Shown here in pieces: positions 55,808 through 63,452 of a stretch of 64,000 bases of DNA. The notes below the pieces were generated by a model, which saw only the letters and a list, made by a program, of their open reading frames with translations, made no database searches and was not told where the DNA came from. Location of the stretch: NCBI GenBank assembly GCA_003569265.1, contig BGON01000002.1, positions 62,001 through 126,000 on the forward strand, in the 5' to 3' direction. Origin of the DNA: Actinomycetota bacterium. GTDB taxonomy: Bacteria; Actinomycetota; Actinomycetes; Nanopelagicales; Nanopelagicaceae. A program made the position numbers and the translations under genes. Within the stretch, counting starts at the first letter, position 1; every line of letters starts with the position of its first letter.

Positions 55808-56239
55808 TTAGAACAAGCCTGGGAATACCTCCTCTGAAACATCGGCAAATCCCTTTTCGCGATCTGCTAGATATTTATTCCAAGAAGTTGCATCCCAAAT
55901 TTCAACGCGAGTGTTTGCACCAATAACAACGCAATCTTTTTCAAGTCCTGCATATGTGCGAAGTCCTTGAGGAATAGTTACGCGACCTTGACGATCAGGA
56001 ATCTCATCATGTGCACCTGCAAACATCACACGCATGTAATCGCGAGCTGATTTTGCAGTGACTGGCGCTTGTTTTAGCGTCTCTGTAATAACTGAAAACT
56101 CTGCTGATGGAAAAACATAGAGACAACGTTCTTGTCCTTTAGTAATTACTAAACCTGAAGAGAGTTCTTCACGAAATTTTGCGGGCAAAATTAAACGGCC
56201 CTTGTCATCAAGGCGTGGCTCGTGGGTGCCAAGAAACAT
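55808..56239 (-). CDS. mraZ: Transcriptional regulator MraZ
   Basis: 143 residues with two SpoVT/AbrB-like halves. [26 protein letters not shown] carries the first DxKGR motif, and [27 protein letters not shown] carries the second as DRQGR. MraZ forms rings that bind direct repeats at its own promoter and controls the dcw cluster. AGGGGG about 10 bases before the ATG. First gene of the cluster, preceded by the striking 10-bp-phased repeats. Confidence 0.96.
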   Translation of the reverse strand: MFLGTHEPRLDDKGRLILPAKFREELSSGLVITKGQERCLYVFPSAEFSVITETLKQAPVTAKSARDYMRVMFAGAHDEIPDRQGRVTIPQGLRTYAGLEKDCVVIGANTRVEIWDATSWNKYLADREKGFADVSEEVFPGLF

Positions 56240-56290
56240 TTTTAGCGCCCCCTTCCCCAGGTTCGCTGCGCTTACTTTCTACGCTTAATT

Positions 56291-56380
56291 CCCCACTTTA
56301 CTCCACTTTCCTCCTTTTTCAACCACCTATCGCCACTATTTACCCCTTTGAACCCCCAGTCGCCCCACCCCTCCCCACCT
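56291..56380 (-). repeat. Nine 10-bp phased repeats upstream of mraZ (candidate MraZ operator array)
   Basis: Read on the minus strand from 56380 to 56291, the sequence divides into nine consecutive 10-base units with GG at positions 7-8 in all nine and G at position 5 in eight. Examples are AGGTGGGGAG, AATAGTGGCG, GAAAGTGGAG and TAAAGTGGGG. E. coli MraZ is known to bind TGGGN repeats separated by 5 bases (10-base period) and Mycoplasma MraZ binds AAAGTGG repeats, and both forms appear here. The array ends 52 bases before the mraZ start and covers its likely promoter. Confidence 0.8.
56295..56322 (-). promoter_or_regulatory. Predicted mraZ (dcw cluster) promoter
   Basis: Minus strand: -35 TTGAAA (56322-56317), 16-base spacer, -10 TAAAGT (56300-56295), start expected near 56288, giving a leader of about 50 bases. 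Both hexamers lie inside the 10-bp repeat array, so bound MraZ would block RNA polymerase. Confidence 0.6.
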
Positions 56381-56393
56381 GTTTTTAAGCATG

Positions 56394-56418
56394 AAAAAAG
56401 GGCCCCCGACGGGAGCCC
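56394..56418 (-). terminator. Rho-independent terminator after the DUF3040 gene
   Basis: Minus strand: stem GGGCTCCC with GGGGGCCC (one T-G wobble) around a 3-base loop, followed by six T (56399-56394). Ends the DUF3040 transcript just before the mraZ promoter and isolates the dcw cluster from upstream genes. Confidence 0.88.
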
Positions 56419-56440
56419 TTGGATCGAAAGTGAGAGTTAG

Positions 56441-56782
56441 TTAGCCGTTATTGCGCTCATCCCAGCGTTGTTCAAGGCGAGCGCTCATGGAAGATGTGCG
56501 CTTGCTCTTTGGCATGGATGGTCGGCCGATCGATGAGATAGCTGTGATGACCCCGCCTAGAGCGATGATGAAGCCAAGAACTCCCACAGGTGTTGTCTTT
56601 GAAATCAGACCGGTAAAGAGGACCAGAATTCCAAGGACAACGAGTCCAAGGCCCAGCAGAATACGGTTTTTGCCAAGGGGCTTAACCTCACCAGAAAGAG
56701 CTGAAACTAGGCGTGGATCCTCCGTCATTAGCGCAGCTTCCATCTCCTGGAGCATTCGCTTCTCATGATCAGATAAGGCCAT
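56441..56782 (-). CDS. DUF3040 membrane protein
   Basis: 113 residues from the ATG at 56782, which gives the family N-terminus MALSDHEKRMLQEMEAALMTEDPRL. An upstream in-frame start at 56803 adds seven non-family residues and is rejected. Two membrane spans (RILLGLGLVVLGILVLFTGLI and VGVLGFIIALGGVITAISSI) and a basic tail follow. Actinobacterial family of unknown function, commonly found next to dinB and mraZ as here. Confidence 0.9.
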   Translation of the reverse strand: MALSDHEKRMLQEMEAALMTEDPRLVSALSGEVKPLGKNRILLGLGLVVLGILVLFTGLISKTTPVGVLGFIIALGGVITAISSIGRPSMPKSKRTSSMSARLEQRWDERNNG

Positions 56783-56826
56783 GGCCCAACAATAGAACAC
56801 CAATAGCGTCTCTGGCTACTTAGAAA

Positions 56827-58017
56827 TTACTCTTCTTCATCCTCAGCATCTTTAATGAGGCGGGCTGGGCGCACAGAACCCTTACCAAAACGGGCCCGGG
56901 CTTGATCCATAGCCCCTTCGGCTTGGCGCCACCCTACTTCGCGCTCGCCCAGCATCATCTGATGCGGTGCTCCCTCACTTAAGTTCTCTAGCGAGACTCC
57001 CACAAGGCGCAATCGGGCCCGCTCTATTCGAAGTGCTTTATACATCCCCTTCACTACTTCATACACATCATGGGTGCTATCGATCGGCAGCGGCAAAGTC
57101 TTACTGCGATTAATCGTTGAAAAATCAGCAAAGCGCACTTTGATACTTATTGTCTTTGCAAATAAATCACGATCGCGCAATCTGGCAGTTGCCCTCTCAG
57201 TTAAACGTAAAAACTCAGTCAATATCTCTTCAGGGTTATCTAGATCCTGCGCGAATGTCTCTGCTGCACTGATACTGCGATCAGGCTCTTCTGGTGTGAC
57301 ATCACGGTAATCGCGGCCCCATGCAAGTTCATATAAAGATGCACCATTTGCTTCACCGAGTGCTCTGATGAGTGTGGCCCGGGGCAGCTTTGCGATGTCT
57401 TCAATCGTTCTAAGTCCTAATCGCTCTAGAACTTCAGCCGTCTTTGGTCCCACTCCCCACATCGCTTGAATAGGTAGTGGATGTAAAAAGGTCAGAATGC
57501 GATCGGTTGTTATCTCTAACATCCCGTTGGGTTTGCAATTTGCTGATGCTAACTTAGCAATGAACTTAGAAGGTGCGATTCCGACTGAGCAGGTAATGCC
57601 CTCTTGCTCCTCTACTTTCTTGCGAATAGCAACTGCGATTTCACGCCCCGTACCAAGTAGTTTTTGTGAACCTGTCACATCTAAGAAAGCTTCATCTAAG
57701 GAAATCGGTTCAACCCAGGGTGTGAAACTATGAAAGATCTCCATGACATGTTCAGATACTTCTTGATAGCGCGGCATATCAACAGGTAAAAAGATTGCAT
57801 GCGGTGCTAATCGACGAGCACGCCCCACTGGCATTGCTGAGTGAATACCGAATTTGCGTGCTTCATAGTTAGCTGCAGAGACAACACCGCGTGCTCCCAT
57901 GCCAATAACAACGGCCTTTCCCTTTAACCCTGGGTTATCTCGCTCTGCCACGGAGGCAAAAAATGCATCCATATCAACATGAAGAATGGTGGCCTGGGTG
58001 GCGATTTCTTCACTCAT
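56827..58017 (-). CDS. dinB: Y-family DNA polymerase IV
   Basis: 396 residues. Translesion polymerase with complete catalytic residues: ILHVDMDAFFASV (Asp15) near the N-terminus and ISLDEAFLDVTG with Asp108/Glu109. This makes it an active Pol IV and not the catalytically dead ImuB. HhH segment (MWGVGPKTAEVLERLGLRTIEDIAKLP) and little-finger domain follow. HQMMLG near residue 350 is a possible clamp-binding motif. The ATG at 58017 overlaps the dnaE2 TGA; the start at 58047 is rejected. Confidence 0.95.
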   Translation of the reverse strand: MSEEIATQATILHVDMDAFFASVAERDNPGLKGKAVVIGMGARGVVSAANYEARKFGIHSAMPVGRARRLAPHAIFLPVDMPRYQEVSEHVMEIFHSFTPWVEPISLDEAFLDVTGSQKLLGTGREIAVAIRKKVEEQEGITCSVGIAPSKFIAKLASANCKPNGMLEITTDRILTFLHPLPIQAMWGVGPKTAEVLERLGLRTIEDIAKLPRATLIRALGEANGASLYELAWGRDYRDVTPEEPDRSISAAETFAQDLDNPEEILTEFLRLTERATARLRDRDLFAKTISIKVRFADFSTINRSKTLPLPIDSTHDVYEVVKGMYKALRIERARLRLVGVSLENLSEGAPHQMMLGEREVGWRQAEGAMDQARARFGKGSVRPARLIKDAEDEEE

Positions 58018-61000
58018 ATTGCCAGCGTACTTTCTTTTGTGCGCCAAGATTCATAGGCCGCGCGTAAATCCCATGCACCCGTTGCCCGAAGTGAAATACC
58101 ACGTGCCCCTGTGCGCCGGGTAATGCCACGAATGAGTAGCAGGGATGAGGAATAGAGGGTGCTGGCAAAGTCGGTTTGGGCATCGCTAAAGAAAGTTGAA
58201 TCACTGCATCCATATCCATCATCCAGGCTTACAAAGATGACGCGCTTTCCACTTCTCACCGGCGGGGTTTGCATCGCAACTTTTATCCCCGCAACTAATA
58301 CCGAAGAGCGCGAACGCTGAGCTAGTAAATCACAGGAGCGCACGGCGCCAATAGAGTTAAGAAAATCGCTATAGAAACTGACTAAGTGTTCAGACATATC
58401 AATACCTAATCGCGCTATTTCATGTTGAACTATTTCAGCAGGACTCATATCAGGTAGTCCGCTGGTAATTAATGTGGGAGGCGCAAAAGCTAAATTCATC
58501 TGTGCCCCGGTCACCCCAGCGTTAGGTGATTTCTGTAGATCAGAGAAATGCAGCAGCAAATCACGGCGGTTAACATCGGTATGCAAGCGATCAAAAGCAC
58601 CAGTCAAGATTGCACTTTCTGTAACAGGTGCGCTGCACCCAGAGCGGCGCACAAAATCAGTTAAATCTATATAGGGCCGTCCAGCGATAATCGATGCAAC
58701 TTCCCCATCACTAATCTTTGTAATGGTGGAGAGTGCAATACGAACCGCGCTGCCATTATCTTCCACCCGATACACAGCATCAGATTCATTGATATCAAGG
58801 GGTGCAACCTTTAACCCCATCTGCCGCACTTCATCAACGAGTAAACGCCTTGGATACATCCCAGGATCATGTGTGAGCACACCAGCTAAAAACGCTGCTG
58901 GGTAATGGGTTTTAAGCCAGGCTGATTGATAAGTGGGCAGGGCAAAGGCTGCAGCATGTGCTTTACAAAAACCAAAGGATGCAAAGGCCCGCAGAACCTC
59001 CCAGATCTCATTAACGATAGGTAGTTCATAGCCCTTGGCCGTTGCAGCAGGAAAGAACCAATCACATACTTCTTGTTGTCCATCCCTATCCCCCAACGCC
59101 CGCCGCTTTTCATCAGCGCTAGCCAGTGAAACCCCCGTCATCGTTGCAATGATTTCAATGACCTGTTCATGGAAAACAACAACACCTTCGGTATCGCGCA
59201 AAATCTCATAGAGATCTGGGTGAATGATTTGGGCTTTAGCCCAGCCATGACGGGCCTTTAAAAAGGGGGTAATCATGTCTGATTTCACTGGCCCTGGGCG
59301 AAAGAGTGAGATATCAATAATTAAATCAGTAAATGTTTTAGGTTCTAACTTTCCAACAAGTTCGCGCTGGCCCGGAGATTCAATTTGAAATAAGCCTAAA
59401 GTATTAGTGGATTGAATTAAGGCATAAGTATCAGCATCATTCAAGGGCACGGCATCGATATCAACGTGGACATCTTCCGTGCGCTCTATCTCAGTTAAGG
59501 CATAAGAAATAGCTGACTGCATCCTCACACCCAAGACATCGAGCTTTAACAAACCAATAGCTTCAACATCATCTTTATCAAAGACCACCATGGGATAACC
59601 GCTGGCATTAGAAAGAAGTGGTGTGCGATCAAGTAAGCCGCCATCAGATAAAACAATGGCGCATGGATGCATCGATAAATGCCGTGGCAATCCATCTAAC
59701 CGCTCAGCTAGTGCAATCGTCATTGCAGTTAATGGCGCAGAGATATTAAGAGAGCGTAGTTCAGGTAAGTTCTCTAGGGTCTTTGAGATATTACGGGCTC
59801 GAACATGTGGCATCGACTTTGCCAACATATCAATCTCCATGCCGGGCAGGCCAAGGGCCGCCCCAGCATCTCGTATTGCATGGCGGGCACGGTATGTATC
59901 AACCATGGCAACAGTTGCACATCGAGATTGATTGCCCTGCACATCCCAATCAGTATTGCCATAGCGTTTAAAAACCATGTCATAGATCTCAAGTCGTCTA
60001 TGTGATTCAACATCTATATCGATATCGGGCAAAGCTCTGCGCAGCGGTGAACAAAAGCGCTCCATCAATAGGCCATGCTGCAGTGGATCAACGCCAGAGA
60101 TTCCAAGTAAGTGACAGATTAAAGAACCCGCACCACTTCCTCGTGCTGCAACTCGAATACCAGCACCACGCGCCATGTCACAGATATCGGCAACAGTTAA
60201 AAAATATGATTCAAAGCCAAGAGTTGCAACTGTTGATAGTTCATCATCAAGGCGTGTGCGAGCTTTTTTAATCATCCCACTATCGCTATAGCGCCAGTTG
60301 ATTGCAGCTTCACTACGAGTGCGCAGCAATACCCGCATCTGGTGGGCTGAATCTGCCCCCACCACATGGGCTTCAGGTAGATGGGCACCGCCTAAACCAA
60401 TATCTCGCTGAGGAGATAACAAAGAGCGCTCTGCCCATGCACGCGTTGTTGCTAGTAATTGGCGCGGCGTTCGCTCCCCTGCTGCCCGTGCAATTTCACC
60501 GGCCAGTGAAATCATTTCATCACTTGATTTTAAAAAGCCTTCAGCATTGTGTCGTTCAATATGGCGTGGATGCAACGGCACTAGCTGGCGAGCGCAATCT
60601 AAAACATCTGCCACAGGACCATCGGCCCTATCTCGCATGCGAACTGCGTTAGTAATAAGGGCATCAATATCGTGATCACGGGCGAAAATTAAGGACTTTG
60701 CCGCATGGGATGTGGAGCGTGGACCTTTGCCAGCCACCAGATGTGAAACACATTCAATAGCATTATCTGCAAATAAATCACGGGTTTGATTAAAGGCGCT
60801 GAAAGCTGCATCAATGCGGTTATCGGTAATGAGTGAGCCCACTAAAGAGTGCGGTCCGTGCAGGGCATAGACGTTAGTGCTGTAATGGCTAAAGCGTTGT
60901 AGGAAATCAAGGGTGAGAACCAGATTACGGCTATCACTTGTCATTGCAAGAGATGTCAGTAACCTACACAGCGAGCGCCATCCCCCATCACTATGTGCCA

Positions 61001-61241
61001 AAAGAGTCAGACGGTTATTACTGCCTCCCATATCAACTGCCAGATTGACTCCAATAATTGGAGCGATACCAAAATCAACACAGCTCTGTGCAAAGCGAAT
61101 CGCACCGGCTAACCCATCACGATCAGTTAACGCCAGCGCTGGCATCTCAAAGGTGGCAGCCCGCTCTACTAAATCAGCTGGTTGTGTCGTGCCGTATTTG
61201 AGTGAATAAGCACTGGCAACGTTGAGGTGAATAAAGCTCAT
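58014..61241 (-). CDS. dnaE2: Error-prone DNA polymerase III alpha subunit DnaE2 (ImuC)
   Basis: 1075 residues, shorter than DnaE1, as usual for DnaE2. The PHP domain is degenerate: HLNVASAYSLKYG and LTDRDGLAGA replace the HLHVHTEYS and TDHGN metal ligands of DnaE1, so no proofreading is expected. The polymerase site is intact (AARGSGAGSLICHLLGISGVDPLQHG, ALPDIDIDVESHRR near residue 425). Further motifs are HLSMHPCAIVLSDG, VVFHEQVIEIIATMTGVSLASADEKRRALGD and a C-terminal OB fold. Coupled by ATGA overlaps to the DUF6504 gene upstream and dinB downstream. Confidence 0.95.
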   Translation of the reverse strand: MSFIHLNVASAYSLKYGTTQPADLVERAATFEMPALALTDRDGLAGAIRFAQSCVDFGIAPIIGVNLAVDMGGSNNRLTLLAHSDGGWRSLCRLLTSLAMTSDSRNLVLTLDFLQRFSHYSTNVYALHGPHSLVGSLITDNRIDAAFSAFNQTRDLFADNAIECVSHLVAGKGPRSTSHAAKSLIFARDHDIDALITNAVRMRDRADGPVADVLDCARQLVPLHPRHIERHNAEGFLKSSDEMISLAGEIARAAGERTPRQLLATTRAWAERSLLSPQRDIGLGGAHLPEAHVVGADSAHQMRVLLRTRSEAAINWRYSDSGMIKKARTRLDDELSTVATLGFESYFLTVADICDMARGAGIRVAARGSGAGSLICHLLGISGVDPLQHGLLMERFCSPLRRALPDIDIDVESHRRLEIYDMVFKRYGNTDWDVQGNQSRCATVAMVDTYRARHAIRDAGAALGLPGMEIDMLAKSMPHVRARNISKTLENLPELRSLNISAPLTAMTIALAERLDGLPRHLSMHPCAIVLSDGGLLDRTPLLSNASGYPMVVFDKDDVEAIGLLKLDVLGVRMQSAISYALTEIERTEDVHVDIDAVPLNDADTYALIQSTNTLGLFQIESPGQRELVGKLEPKTFTDLIIDISLFRPGPVKSDMITPFLKARHGWAKAQIIHPDLYEILRDTEGVVVFHEQVIEIIATMTGVSLASADEKRRALGDRDGQQEVCDWFFPAATAKGYELPIVNEIWEVLRAFASFGFCKAHAAAFALPTYQSAWLKTHYPAAFLAGVLTHDPGMYPRRLLVDEVRQMGLKVAPLDINESDAVYRVEDNGSAVRIALSTITKISDGEVASIIAGRPYIDLTDFVRRSGCSAPVTESAILTGAFDRLHTDVNRRDLLLHFSDLQKSPNAGVTGAQMNLAFAPPTLITSGLPDMSPAEIVQHEIARLGIDMSEHLVSFYSDFLNSIGAVRSCDLLAQRSRSSVLVAGIKVAMQTPPVRSGKRVIFVSLDDGYGCSDSTFFSDAQTDFASTLYSSSLLLIRGITRRTGARGISLRATGAWDLRAAYESWRTKESTLAI

Positions 61242-61513
61242 ACGTTACGGATAATCCATTGACCGCTAACTTCATCGCGCTCTAGTTCAAATGTTGTTAG
61301 CGCCCCAATAGGTGCAGCCTCAACGCGCCAGAGAGCACGTGCTTGATCATCAGGTCTGTACTTGCCATCGCTAATGCGATTCCACCAACCCCCTGCTTCA
61401 CACCACCTTGATAAGACTGCATGGATGCGAAAGCGCCGTCCCTTGAAGGTGAATTCAATGGGCGTTGTTGCACCATCGATCGTGACATCGTGGGCGGGAT
61501 TGACCTGCATCAT
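61238..61513 (-). CDS. DUF6504-type small protein of the SOS operon
   Basis: About 91 residues from ATG 61513 (or 90 from 61510). The sequence has the DUF6504 pattern: FTFKGRRFRIHAVLSRWCEAGGWWNRI, ALWRVEAA and FELERDEVSGQWIIRNV. Members sit next to dinB or dnaE2 in Actinobacteria; function is unknown. A longer frame to 61624 would run through the SOS box and is rejected. Its stop overlaps the dnaE2 start (ATGA). Confidence 0.82.
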   Translation of the reverse strand: MMQVNPAHDVTIDGATTPIEFTFKGRRFRIHAVLSRWCEAGGWWNRISDGKYRPDDQARALWRVEAAPIGALTTFELERDEVSGQWIIRNV

Positions 61514-61536
61514 GGGCTGAGGAGCCTTTCTTAGTA

Positions 61537-61554
61537 TTCGAACAGATGTTCGAA
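61537..61554. promoter_or_regulatory. LexA-binding SOS box
   Basis: TTCGAACAGATGTTCGAA, a perfect match to the actinobacterial/Gram-positive LexA site TCGAAC-N4-GTTCGA. It lies 24-41 bases upstream of the DUF6504 start, so the DUF6504-dnaE2-dinB operon should be DNA-damage inducible. LexA itself is not in the window. Confidence 0.92.
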
Positions 61555-61607
61555 AAATAGACCCCTGGACTGACAAATAGCAAGTGCGCAAGCGTGTCGT
61601 GGCTCTG

Positions 61608-61629
61608 AGTAGTTGAAATTTCAACTACT
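61608..61629. promoter_or_regulatory. Perfect 22-bp palindrome before the DoxX-like gene
   Basis: Half-site AGTAGTTGAAA followed directly by its reverse complement TTTCAACTACT, with no spacer and no mismatch. It is 38-59 bases upstream of the DoxX-like ATG. The size and symmetry suit a dimeric repressor, MarR-type being a guess. A TATTCA at 61644-61649 could be the -10, so the palindrome would overlap the -35 region. Confidence 0.7.
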
Positions 61630-61666
61630 ATTGCCCCAGTTCGTATTCACCAATCTAAGGAGCCCC

Positions 61667-62080
61667 ATGGACGTAGTACTCGTAATCGCTCGCATCTTGT
61701 TTGCTGGCCTCTTCATCTCTTCAGGAATCAGCCACCTCACCAAGCTCGATGCAATGACCGGCTATGCCCAATACAAGAAGGTCCCAGCTGCAAAGCTCAG
61801 CGTGATCGTTTCAGGTCTGATGATTCTTGTTGGCGGCCTCTACATCGCATTTGGTGTCTATGCAGATCTTGGCGCACTACTTATCGCTCTCTTCTTAATC
61901 CCAACAGCTTTCATGATGCACGCATTCTGGAAAGAGACTGATGCAACAGCTAAGCAAAATGAAACTATTGGATTCTTTAAAGATCTCTCACTTGCTGGCG
62001 CAGCGCTCATAATCTTCGTACTAGTTGGTTCTGGTACAGATTTTGGTCCAAGCATTACATCTGCATTCTTTAGCTTATAA
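61667..62080 (+). CDS. DoxX-family membrane protein
   Basis: 137 residues, four membrane spans, with LFAGLFISSGISHLTKLDAMTGYAQYKKVPAAKLSVIVSGLMILVGGLYI, typical of DoxX. Family members are linked to redox or thiol stress and to quinone-dependent oxidations; the exact role is unknown. The ATG at 61667 has AAGGAG 4 bases before it; the in-frame start at 61613 lies inside the palindrome and is rejected. Divergent from the SOS operon. Confidence 0.9.
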   Translation: MDVVLVIARILFAGLFISSGISHLTKLDAMTGYAQYKKVPAAKLSVIVSGLMILVGGLYIAFGVYADLGALLIALFLIPTAFMMHAFWKETDATAKQNETIGFFKDLSLAGAALIIFVLVGSGTDFGPSITSAFFSL

Positions 62081-62093
62081 AAAGTTAGTCAGT

Positions 62094-62132
62094 AAAGCCC
62101 CTGCGGAGAAATCTGCGGGGGCTTTATTTTTT
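62094..62132. terminator. Terminator between DoxX-like and MFS genes
   Basis: A 14-bp stem starting AAAGCCCC (62094-62107 with 62112-62125) has a GAAA tetraloop and includes two G-T wobbles. It is followed on the plus strand by ATTTTTT. It also overlaps the stop codon of the convergent MFS gene and can serve both directions. Confidence 0.93.
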
Positions 62133-63320
62133 GATGATGTGTGATTGATACCCGGCCAGCAGCAACATAAGAACCGGATACATCATTGCAACAGGAAGTG
62201 AAGTTATTTGAGCAAGAGCGCCAGTAACAGATGGCCCAATGAAATAACCAGCAATACCAATTACTCCCACACGTGCAATGGCAACTGATGAGGCCATTCC
62301 AGGAACCTCAGAGGCTGCCAAAATATAGGCAGGAAACATCGGACCAATACCTAATCCAGCACAAGCAAAACCAATGTTGACGATAATCAAAGCTAGAACT
62401 GGTTGTGTGTCAGAGAGTGGCACACCAATTACAATTCCAGCACCTAAACCAATACCACCTAAATAACCACCGTAGAGCACTGTCTTTCGTGGTCCAAAGT
62501 AATCTAAAGCTTTATCGCCCATAAATCGGGCAGTAATCATTGCTAGTGAAAAGACAGCAAAAGCTGAAGCATTCACGCCAATACCAAAGCCCATGTCATC
62601 GCGCAACAAGATAGCGCCCCAATCACTGGCAGCACCTTCTGCAATCAACCCACCGAGTAGACCAATGCCCATCCCCCATAGTGGAAGAACTGATTTTCCA
62701 AATAGCGGAATCTTGGCTTCTGTCTCTTCATCTCCACCGCTATGTTCATCTAAATCTGCAGATAGCAGCATGCGCACAGCTGGAATAAATAAGAAAAAGC
62801 AAACGATGCCCACTCCAACTAAGTTATCGCGAGGTGAAACATGCTTAGCAATTGATCCACCTAAAACCGTTGTTGCAAAGGCACCTGATGACCACAGAGC
62901 ATGAAATGAAGACATGACACGGCGTCCTAAGAGTTTTTCAATGACAACAGCTTGGGTATTAGATGCGATATCCATACTGGAATACCCAAGGCCCATGATG
63001 AAGAGACCAAAAATTAAAGTAATCGGAGAAGTTGAAAAGCCCATCAAGATCAAACCAATAGGCATGATGATGATGGCAACTCGAATAACTGCTTTTGTGC
63101 CATAGGAGTGCACTAATCGCCCAGCTAACTGCGCGCCAAGGATTGCTCCTGCTGTGCTGGAAATAAGGATTAATCCCAACTGTCCATTATTTAGCCCATT
63201 GGCATCGCGGATCTCTGGGATGCGAGCAACCCAGGCCATAGAGACAACACCCATGAAGAAAAAGGTTGCCAAGAGACCTTTGCGCGCACGCGTTGCACTT
63301 GTGAATAAATCATTGCTCAT
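62124..63320 (-). CDS. MFS transporter (FucP/YbjJ-like)
   Basis: 398 residues, twelve predicted spans. LLATFFFMGVVSMAWVARIPEIRDANGLNNGQLGLILI opens the protein and resembles the YbjJ/FucP-type branch. GRLVHSYGTKAVIR is the loop 2-3 motif, SSMDIASNTQAVVIEKLLGRRVMSSFHALWSSGAFA follows, and a long hydrophilic central loop carries acidic residues (DLDEHSGGDEETEAK). Substrate unknown; sugar or drug/metabolite export are both possible. Confidence 0.87.
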   Translation of the reverse strand: MSNDLFTSATRARKGLLATFFFMGVVSMAWVARIPEIRDANGLNNGQLGLILISSTAGAILGAQLAGRLVHSYGTKAVIRVAIIIMPIGLILMGFSTSPITLIFGLFIMGLGYSSMDIASNTQAVVIEKLLGRRVMSSFHALWSSGAFATTVLGGSIAKHVSPRDNLVGVGIVCFFLFIPAVRMLLSADLDEHSGGDEETEAKIPLFGKSVLPLWGMGIGLLGGLIAEGAASDWGAILLRDDMGFGIGVNASAFAVFSLAMITARFMGDKALDYFGPRKTVLYGGYLGGIGLGAGIVIGVPLSDTQPVLALIIVNIGFACAGLGIGPMFPAYILAASEVPGMASSVAIARVGVIGIAGYFIGPSVTGALAQITSLPVAMMYPVLMLLLAGYQSHIIKK

Positions 63321-63452
63321 AAGGTGATAACGGTAACTGAGTATGCCCCAATAGTCTGCCTACACTGCCCTTTATCCTTAAGGTTCTCCCAACTCTAAAA
63401 AGCCTTCAGCGATATAGAATCAAACCCATACCAACTCAACAAGGAGCTCTCC
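63321..63452. other. Divergent intergenic region (MFS / Fe-ADH)
   Basis: 132 bases between divergent genes. A TAGAAT hexamer at 63415-63420 is a good -10 match for the plus-strand gene but has no clear -35. No palindrome or hairpin stood out. Confidence 0.35.

Noticed and set aside
61514-61624. N-terminal extension of the DUF6504 protein
   Set aside because: It would cover the LexA box and promoter, and the sequence has no family similarity.
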